The position numbers and the translations under genes were made by a program. Of a DNA stretch of 64,000 bases, positions 56,881-64,000 are shown in pieces. The notes under the pieces were generated by a model, which worked only from the letters and a program-made list of their open reading frames with translations, made no database searches and was not told the origin of the DNA. The stretch is from Chenopodium formosanum. Its lineage: Eukaryota > Streptophyta > Magnoliopsida > Caryophyllales > Amaranthaceae. The stretch is from the NCBI GenBank assembly GCA_024500155.1, contig CM044868.1, positions 40,806,165 through 40,870,164 on the forward strand, read 5' to 3'. The stretch's first letter is position 1. The number at the start of each line of letters is the position of its first letter.

Positions 56881-58075
56881 TGTTGGGGTTTGGTGAGTCC
56901 GACTCATCGCGGAAACAACCCCGACTCAAGGAACCACTCGTAATTAATAAAACCATAAAGCATAAATAAATAAACATAATAAAAGGAAGAACGAATCATA
57001 CCCTTGAAGCGAGCTTCACCCTCTCAAAACGGGCTCTTACTTGAAAGCCTTGAGCAGCGCAAATGCCGTGCCTCCAACGGTATCCACCCACAAAGGACGA
57101 ACACGACTTTTTAGGTCCGCTACCTTGGAGTTAGCAAGGTCCGACCAAAACCCAAGTTTTAATGGAGTTTAAGAGTTTTTCCCAAAATATGGAATGCTCT
57201 TTCTAACTCTCACTCAAGCACTTTACTCCAAATCCCAAGGTTGGTATTTATGAAGGAAAGTATGAGTGGGAATTTCTATCCCATCAATGTGGGATCATGA
57301 AATTTCCAAAGTTAATTTAAAGCTAAATTAATTAAAATTGCAAACTAATAATAAATCTACAAGTGGCATTACCATGTGAAATGGGTTGGTGAAGACCACA
57401 TGGAGAGTAGGGGACCATACTTGCTCCCCACTCAATACTCTCCTTGTGCCACATGTCCTTACCCACTTGCTCCCATATTCCTCAAGCTTCCCCATAGTGA
57501 CCGACCCTATGGCCTAGCCACGAGCCCAGCCCCGCACCAAGATGCGGGCTGCTGCTGTGCGCGCAAGCCACGCACTTGGTGCGGGCTTGCTGCTGAGTGT
57601 GGCTGCTAGTGCGTGCGCTGCTAGCACGCCTAGCTTGCGGCAGCTAGCTTCTTCACGCACCACGTGCACGCGCCTGCTAGCTGCTGTTGTGCGTGGCTGC
57701 TAACACGGTGCGCTAGTACACACCCAGCCAGCCATGCTAGGCTCGGCTTAGTGCGCTTGCTAGCTACCTATGCTTGGAAATTTTTGCCCCTAGCATTCGG
57801 ATGCTCGGGGCATTCCGATGCTAGGGGTATTTTTGGAATATGGTCGATTTATTATTATTTTGCGCGTCTCGTCTTTTTATTATTTTTTACTCGACTTTCG
57901 ACGATCGGTTTCGACGCTCCAAGCTCGAATTATCGACGTCTAAATATTTAACACTCGGGCAACGAATTAATTTCTTCCGAATTAATTCGTCGAGTCGGTT
58001 CGTATATTTTGCTTGGGTGTGACCCGAAGGGTTCAGTCAAGATTAAGCTGTAATATTAATATTACTGATCAGAAG
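56881..58075 (-). mobile_element. 5' LTR of copia element
   Basis: On the plus strand starts TGTTGGGGTTTGG (LTR 3' end CCCCAACA). Minus-strand CATAAATACC near 57,245-57,255 may be the TATA box. A GC-rich cluster at 57,530-57,765 lies upstream of it in LTR orientation. The outer border is uncertain (~58,050-58,150) because no second LTR is available. Confidence 0.65.
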
Positions 58076-58149
58076 CGGCCTCCACCCAGGCATTCCGATC
58101 ACTTAACCTTACTGAATATATTAGCTTTCTAATAATTCTGAACCCGCTA

Positions 58150-61100
58150 CCAGAAGAATACACTTGTTCGAAGGACACCATTCCTTTCACATTTGTTCTT
58201 CAATGGATATGATAGATCCTTTCCTAGCCACCAAGTTATCTGTTAAACCATTCTTCTCTTCGCAAGCTTTCGTCAATTCAGCTTCAAGGTCTTCTAATCT
58301 TTTTGTGACTAAGGAATCTTGTTCCTTCAATTGCTCTTACCTTTTCTGCTCATTAGCAAGGTTGGACTCTGCTTGCTTGAGAGACTCAGATTGAGCAAGT
58401 ATGTCTCTTGTTACTTGTTCAGATCTTTGTCGTTTCGCTGCAGCCTCCTCCAAAGCAAGGTAGGATTTGACTGAACAAACATAAGACTCAACTTTACGCT
58501 TCAGCGGAGTCAGGTCACCCTTAAGGTTTTGTATACCTCGATACACCATAGACGCTTCTTTAAACCTTTTGGGTACCTCTAAATAAGGTGACGCTTGCAA
58601 CATTGCCAAGTATTGAGCGCCTATGTGTTTTATTGCATATGCTAAAATAGTACTAGAGAAGGGGCCTGGTCAAAACATGTTTGCAGACATAGTAGGAGCG
58701 CAAACACGTTGAGATGAAGCTGTACGGTCATCACCAACTGATTGTCGAACCTCTAAAGCGTAGGAGGCAAGCTCAAGAGAATGAGGACCATCTACTGACT
58801 TTAGGCTTATAGTAGGAGACTGTATTTCCGTCCTTGGTAAACTGGGAGAATTGTCACGAACTTTATTCATGGTGATCCTTATTGCTTTCCCCTTGCCAGC
58901 ATTTGGTCTCGGTACAGGTAAAATAGCTTCAACCTCTAAGAAGTCAGCAGCAACACTCTCGAAGTCTTGATCATCCAAAAAAAAAAATCAATTCAAAAAA
59001 AAAAAAAGTATCGAATACTTACAAGCAGTACGTTAGTAGGAACGATAGGAAAATCTTGAAGATCGCCAAAGGAGTCCGCATCGTTTAAAATGATATCCTC
59101 TTCATCAACAACGTCTGATCGCCTCTTACTCCTACGTTTATGTTTGTAGTTGACGTCAAATTCTCCGTCACTAGAGCTTGCTTCTTTGCTGACATCTCTA
59201 GCCGTCATCGATATAGAGTTTCCTTTTCTGGACAGAGGCTCATGACTCCTTTTACCACCAGCATTGGTCTTCGGTCGAGGAGCACTTGTGTCACAAGCAT
59301 GTTCCTGGCTCTTCCTAGACTTGTTGGGATCAGTTTCAATACTTACGCAAAGAACGTCAACCTTGTCTCCAAGGTCATTAACTGTCACTTTAGACCATCA
59401 ACACCGAAAAGCCCGAGTTACAAGGTCACGACAATTCAGGGAAAGACAAGGAGTCAACATCCGGGATTGACTGCCACAAAACAAAATCAAGTCCTAATGC
59501 CGAAGAGCTTTATAATAGCCTATAGATTAACGATCATCTATGGCACGCGTCAGCATACCAGGAACATCTTGACAAAACCCAACCCTCGCTGTGGTCCCTT
59601 CATGTATCAGATCTCTTGCGTACAGGATTGTAGCTAGAGCGAAGGGAGATAAGGTACTAAATCGATGAGGATTGTAAGACTCTATAAAAAATTTGTCTAC
59701 TAAATCAATGAGGATTGTAAGGCTCTATGAAAAATTTGTCACCGGAGCGTACAGGAATGTAGCTAGAGCGAAGGGAGATAAGGTAGCCAAAATGTGGAAT
59801 CTCGAGCTTCCCATCATCAAACGAAGCGATGTTCTTGTTCTTATTCGGCACGGTACACCCAACCCTCGCTGTGATCCCTTCATGTATTAGTTCTCGTGCT
59901 TTTTTATCCTTAAAATGCTTTGAACTTTGAGAACCCGAGAATACAGCCATTAAAGGGCCTGGGAGAGCTAAATCAAAATTGTGATGAATTCCGAAATAGT
60001 ATGCGAGCCAACTATACAAGTAATGAGCCAGTAAGAATGAACCAGAATAAGAAGGCTTGGGAGACCTCGAAATGCTGTTCAAACCATGATAATTGCTTCC
60101 CAGGACAGGAACTGCCAAGCTGAACGGTTTACCACAAGCCATCAAGGTTGCGATCTCAAACGTCGCAGGTCTTATCGATCTACTATCACACTGTGGAAGT
60201 ACAAATGCGCATAACCAACATGACAAGAAAGCAGCAGTATAGGCTATTCCCCTTCTATTGTTATCAGGAAGGCCTAAACGCTTAAACATGGATAATTCTC
60301 CATTTGTCCACGCTGTAGGTACGTCTGGTAACGTTCCGTCAGGGTCATGTGTAGATTGTGGAGGAGTCGAGAGATATCTTGTCCTCTTTGGCGGCGTAGC
60401 ATAGAGAATTTTCTTTTGGTGCCAAAATCTAATCCATTCTTTGGCTGGAACCTCCTTCCTTGAGCCCGATTCTTTGTAAAGGCAATGATAAGCAACAAAC
60501 AAATGCTCACAAGCCTTCAAAATGTACCGTTTGTTGTCCTCATTTGTTGTTGTTAGGGTCGCAAAATGAGGGACAGTCTTATCATAAATTTCCCCATAAA
60601 TAGGTAAGCCACCAAGTCTATGCAAATCCCACAGTGACATGGACCACTCTCCTGCCATTGTATGGAGTGTGTTTGTGGTAGTGCACCAACTCTCACACAA
60701 TGCTCGTAAAATATGCGAATTTTTGTCATAGGAGTAAAGTGAGGCATAAACAACATTGTAGATTGATGTGGATTTCATATTTTCCCTCGAGCGACAGAGA
60801 ATGTCCTCAGTCCACTCTCGATAGCCTAGGATGAAGCATGATTCACCATACATCTTTAGAGCAGAGGATCCCCATCTCACGGAACCTTCAATAATGGAAC
60901 GACCTAATAAGGGAAGTAAGTTATCTCAGTTCTACTATGAAGGGTGTCTTGGAGCTTGTAAACCTGTGTGGTGTCAGAGACATAAGCAATCTCAACAGAC
61001 ATGTCACTGTGGAAATTTTGCTTAGAAATACTTGTTTGCATGCCATTAGGCCGCCACAATGATTTTTGAATTTTTAGACACATGCCAATCTTAGGGTTGT

Positions 61101-61179
61101 CACCATCTTGGTCGACGAGAGAAAGATAGGATCGAGAACCTTCAATGAATTCCACTACGTGCACCATGTCCATGATCAA
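58150..61179 (-). pseudogene. Plant-mobile-domain gene of Tat element E with coiled-coil tail
   Basis: N-terminal segment starts at 61,179 (MIMDMVHVVEFIEGSRSYLS) and shifts frame before the domain at 60,880-59,705: WCTTTNTLHTMAGEWSMSLWDLHRLGG is the plant mobile domain signature, followed by a long open region of 391 codons. After a locally duplicated patch, segments at 59,388-58,993 and 58,978-58,670 give a Lys/Arg- and Asp-rich linker (nuclear-signal-like KHKRRSKRRS), and 58,609-58,337 gives a Glu/Lys/Gln-rich coiled coil continuing to ~58,160. Organisation matches antisense extra genes of Tat elements: PMD first, coiled coil last. Splice borders were not resolved. Confidence 0.7.
59577..59890. 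repeat. Local duplications at the PMD domain C-terminus
   Basis: CCCAACCCTCGCTGTG occurs at ~59,579 and ~59,860. A GCGTACAGGA(A/T)TGTAGCTAG word occurs at ~59,618 and ~59,747. A CTAAATC(A/G)ATGAGGATTGT word occurs at ~59,658 and ~59,699. These overlapping duplications disrupt the coding frame. Confidence 0.75.
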
Positions 61180-61272
61180 AGACTAAAAAAATAAAAAAAC
61201 GTTAGAGTGTTTGACATGGCACATATATAATAAGTATGTCATGAAGGCAATCTCGTATTGGAATTTCGAGTA

Positions 61273-61985
61273 GGCCGGTCTTAAGATGTCAAGTTCACAA
61301 CGATTGACATACATGACTTAACATCTCTGATGGGTTCATAACAAAGAGTCCTGACGCATCGCGAGATGGGCGACTCAAATCTTCAAGTTATCAGACCTGT
61401 CTTAAAGACGTCAAGATCATAAATACTGGCATACACGCCTCCGATAAGTTCATAACAAAGGGTTCTAACTCATCGTGACAAGGGCGACTTCAAATCTTCA
61501 ATTTATCAGACCTGTCTTAAAGACGTCAAGATCATAACGACTGGCATACATGACTTGACGTCTCCAATGAGTTCATAACAAAGGGTCCTGACTCATCGCG
61601 ACAAGGGCGACTCAAATCTTCATGTTATCAGACCTGTCTTAAAGTCGTTAAGATCATAACGACTGTCATACATAACTTGACGCCTCCGATGGTTTCAAAA
61701 CAAAGGGTCCTGACTCATCGCGACAAGGGCGACGTCAAATGTTCAAGTTATCAGACCTGTCTTAAAGACGTCAAGATCATAACGACTGGCATAAATGACT
61801 TGACGTCTCCGATGAGTTCATAACAAAGGATCCTAACTCAACGCGACAAGGGCGACTTTAAATCTTCAAGTTATTCGGCCAGTCTTAAGATGTCAAGTTC
61901 ATAACGATTAACATAAATAAATTGACATCCTCGATGGGTTCATAACAAAGGGTCTTGACCCATCGCGACATGGGCGACAACGTAT
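61273..61985 (+). repeat. Six-unit ~120-bp tandem repeat
   Basis: Units start near 61,273, 61,394, 61,509, 61,631, 61,754 and 61,877 (periods 115-123 bp), marked by GACCTGTCTTAAAGACGTC and CTCATCGCGACAAGGGCGAC. It lies between the antisense PMD gene and an LTR, the usual place for Tat-lineage tandem repeats. Confidence 0.9.
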
Positions 61986-61999
61986 GGCTACCTTGCAAA

Positions 62000-62656
62000 G
62001 ATGTCATATGCACACTGATTTGGGTATTTTTATACATGGCCAAGTGGCCCAATCGAAGCCTGCCACGTGTCACTGGAAGAAGCGCCACCTCGGACCTTCC
62101 AAGATGGTGACATGTGGTAGGCAGATATCCCCTTGATTTGGGATGTTTGATGATCCAAAGTGGACCATTAGGAGGGCAACACATGTCACCCTAAGAGACG
62201 CCTAAATGGCTTTTTAGGATTAGTGACACGTGTCACTCAAATATCATCTCGGAAATGGCGGCCTTCAAGGGCCCAAACCTTGAGGCGCCGTTTTGAGGCG
62301 TGCCCTAAATCCTACGTCAGCGAACCCTAGGGAGGGCGCGCTTTCCCAAAAGACCCTATAAATAAGGACAATTCCCTAATTTAAGGGGACAGAATACAGA
62401 ACACGAGACAACACATCACATCCACATTTATTACAGAGCTGTCGTTCTCAGGAAACAGACATTACCTTACCCGAGCTTGGAATCCGAGAAAATAACTTTA
62501 TTTCCGCACATTTTACTCCGAATACTTTACTAACTTAATCTTCAGAGGCAAACCACTGACCATCCAGCGGTCCGTTTGCTTTGCAGGTACAAGCGCCTCT
62601 TCTTGGATCTAGTCTTAGTGTTGTAACTCTCCCGATGGACAAAAAACCCTGAAAAT
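62000..62656 (+). mobile_element. LTR of Tat element D (left border uncertain)
   Basis: Ends just before the primer site. Contains TATA box CTATAAATA (62,356-62,364) and bZIP-type sites. The left border could be near 61,994 (TGTCATATGC) or further left. The right end is ambiguous: ATGGACA at ~62,641 is 18 bp from the primer site. Confidence 0.6.
62063..62364 (+). promoter_or_regulatory. LTR promoter with G-box sites and TATA box
   Basis: CACGTG at 62,064-62,069; perfect 12-bp palindrome TGACACGTGTCA at 62,224-62,235; TACGTCA at 62,313-62,319; TATA box at 62,356-62,364. ACGT-core sites are bound by plant bZIP and related factors. Confidence 0.55.
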
Positions 62657-62658
62657 TT

Positions 62659-62674
62659 TGGCGCCGTCTGTGGG
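62659..62674 (+). other. Primer-binding site of element D
   Basis: TGGCGCCGTCTGTGGG, a form I recognise from Tat-lineage Ty3/gypsy elements. Confidence 0.8.
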
Positions 62675-62689
62675 TAGAGTACCTCTAAG

Positions 62690-64000
62690 ATGGCTTCACA
62701 AGAACCTGTACCGAATCTTGAGACCAATCGGCCTCTGGAAAACATAGTGGTCTAGACGGACCATGACTCAGGGGACGACGCTGATGTCGAAGCCTATGTG
62801 GATCCTAACGGGTCCCTCATCTCTAGACGCATACGTAGTAAAGAAAAGCGGGAGCGTCACCATGATTAGGCGGGGCCAAGTAAAGTTGTTGGTCAGCCAA
62901 AGAAGCCCTCTAGACGGCCGGGTTATCGTTCCCAGGCGGCAGGATCAACCCCCGTCATTCGAGACGAACTCATGAAACTCCTGAGCAGTCTCAGGGGTGA
63001 AATCAAACAACTTTCCACCAAGAAGTTGCATACTCCTATAAAGGAGTAGCGGCCAAGAACCCAGCCCAGTCTGGTAAACAAAAGTCGGTCAGGGACCGTC
63101 AGCCGACTCCTCATCCTGCCCCTAAGGAGAAGGCTAGGCCCTAATTCGACCCCTCTAGACTCCGTTTCCCAGAAACGGGTACAAGAAAAGCCATTCGGCA
63201 CATATGGCCGAACGGTAGCAAAAAAACATTCTCCGATGCTCTACATTACATTAAGCGAAGAAAACCCAGCTATCAGAGTCGGCTTCTACGTCGACCTACC
63301 ATGGCTTTCGGAATACCTCTGTGTGGTATTCCCAATCTGTACATGAGACCCCAGCAAGCAGCCCTCGGATTCAGTCTGGCCCTCATATAATACAATTAGC
63401 CTAGTACATGGCTCCACCATTGTACCAGTCGCCTGCTTTACCTTACATGCAGCCTGCCCTCTTTGAAGGCCAGGCGGCATACAGCTGTCAGCCGATGGAA
63501 TGGCAGCTTAGGCTGCAACACCTTGGAGATCAACCCTCTACTTTCTCCAGGGAAATAACCAAAGCCGAACAGCCGGCCAAGGTTAAAAATGTTTAGGTTG
63601 GGACCTATGATGGGACCTCCAACCCGAAAGACCACCTGCTTGCATACACCCACCTCCTGTATTTACAAGGGCAGGATGATGCCGCATGGTGTCGCTGTTT
63701 TCCAGCCACCCTGAAGGGCATAACCCAACAGTGGTTTGACAATCTACCGGCTGGTTGCATTAATAGCTTCAAGACGCTTGCGTTCTTCTTTGCTTCAAAC
63801 TTCTCTATGAACAACCCTGCCTAAAAGACAATCCTCGATTTGGGCCATGTACAACAGGGATATAGAGAAGGCCTGCGTTCTTATGTCAGGCGGTTCAATC
63901 TAGTGCAAATCCAGATTCATGGGCTATCTGATGAGGTCGCCTTCACAGACTTCTTTAAGGGTCTGAAGGACAGGTCTACTTTTAAGTACAAACTCGTCCG
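62690..64000 (+). pseudogene. Gag of Tat element D, truncated by window end
   Basis: ATG at 62,690 (MASQEPVPNLETN). The N-terminal low-complexity region has several stops. The capsid-like Retrotrans_gag domain starts near 63,597: YDGTSNPKDHLLAY, CFPATLKGITQQWFDNLP, then SYVRRFNLVQ, running to the window edge. Stops, for example near 63,824, show decay. Protease and later domains would lie beyond 64,000. Confidence 0.85.

Larger units (their letters stand above)
49870..58075 (-). mobile_element. Ty1/copia element, 3' LTR missing
   Basis: Minus-strand order from high coordinates: LTR (56,881 to ~58,075), initiator-Met primer site, 2.5-kb leader, gag-protease-integrase-RT-RNase H (54,311-50,323), 3' untranslated region. 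Integrase before RT marks the copia class. The 3' LTR is not found. The upper LTR border is approximate. Confidence 0.85.

Noticed and set aside
57376..57951. Cys/Ala-rich plus-strand frames in the copia LTR
   Set aside because: LTR U3 sequence opposite to element orientation; no domain.
61273..61985. CRISPR-like repeat array
   Set aside because: Units are contiguous ~120-bp tandem repeats without spacers, in plant retrotransposon DNA.
62690..63596. Separate small plus-strand genes before the gag domain
   Set aside because: They are fragments of one decayed gag N-terminus split by stops.

Overview
This window is wall-to-wall plant retrotransposon DNA. I see no host gene, tRNA, rRNA or CRISPR array. 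The organism is a flowering plant: it has Athila-like, Tat-lineage and chromovirus-like Ty3/gypsy LTR elements, a Ty1/copia element with an initiator-Met-tRNA primer site, and plant-only domains (plant mobile domain, a DUF7745-like domain, a 'putative gypsy-type transposon' domain). The species cannot be named from this.

Layout. 1-9,120: Athila-like sequence. It has two head-to-head gag-protease copies (minus-strand copy up to ~2,590, plus-strand copy from ~2,588), then an Athila ORF1-like pseudogene and a 1.45-kb LTR; no reverse transcriptase or integrase is visible. 9,121-15,690: a multi-exon gypsy-type transposon gene on the plus strand, split by a 2.7-kb solo LTR (9,533-12,261). 15,700-17,050: a minus-strand LTR-like remnant. 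17,051-23,336 and 42,502-42,885: decayed Tat element A, split by a solo LTR (20,894-22,398, near-perfect 5-bp target duplication) and by a complete nested element. 23,337-42,496: that nested 19.2-kb Tat-lineage element, with perfect CACGC target duplications, two ~1.95-kb LTRs, gag, pol and two antisense genes. 42,886-49,869: the 3' part of a second, related Tat element (B), joined abruptly to A. 49,870-~58,075: a minus-strand Ty1/copia element lacking its 3' LTR. ~58,150-61,990: antisense plant-mobile-domain gene and 120-bp tandem repeats of Tat element E. ~62,000-64,000: LTR, primer site and gag of Tat element D, running off the edge.

Most notable pattern. The nested Tat element and element B share one plan: sense gag-pol, then two antisense genes (DUF7745-like, then plant mobile domain) before the 3' LTR. 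The antisense genes have their own TATA-like boxes and GT-AG introns. Each family also carries a private GC-rich palindromic word in ~100-bp clusters: GCCCGRYCGGGC in the Athila-like DNA, TGGCGCCA in the nested element, CACCGTGWCACGGTG in element B. In the nested element and B the clusters sit at matching positions, mostly just upstream of TATA boxes or gene starts, although the words differ. The Athila-like clusters sit upstream of the LTR TATA box and of ORF1. This looks like a family-specific recognition or regulatory system and is the best candidate for something undescribed. The nested element's LTR also holds a perfect five-unit heat-shock element.

All coding regions show stops or frameshifts except the nested gag. 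The nested element is the youngest visible insertion (LTRs differ by roughly 2-3% by eye) and its pol is broken by one stop, one frameshift and one late stop.
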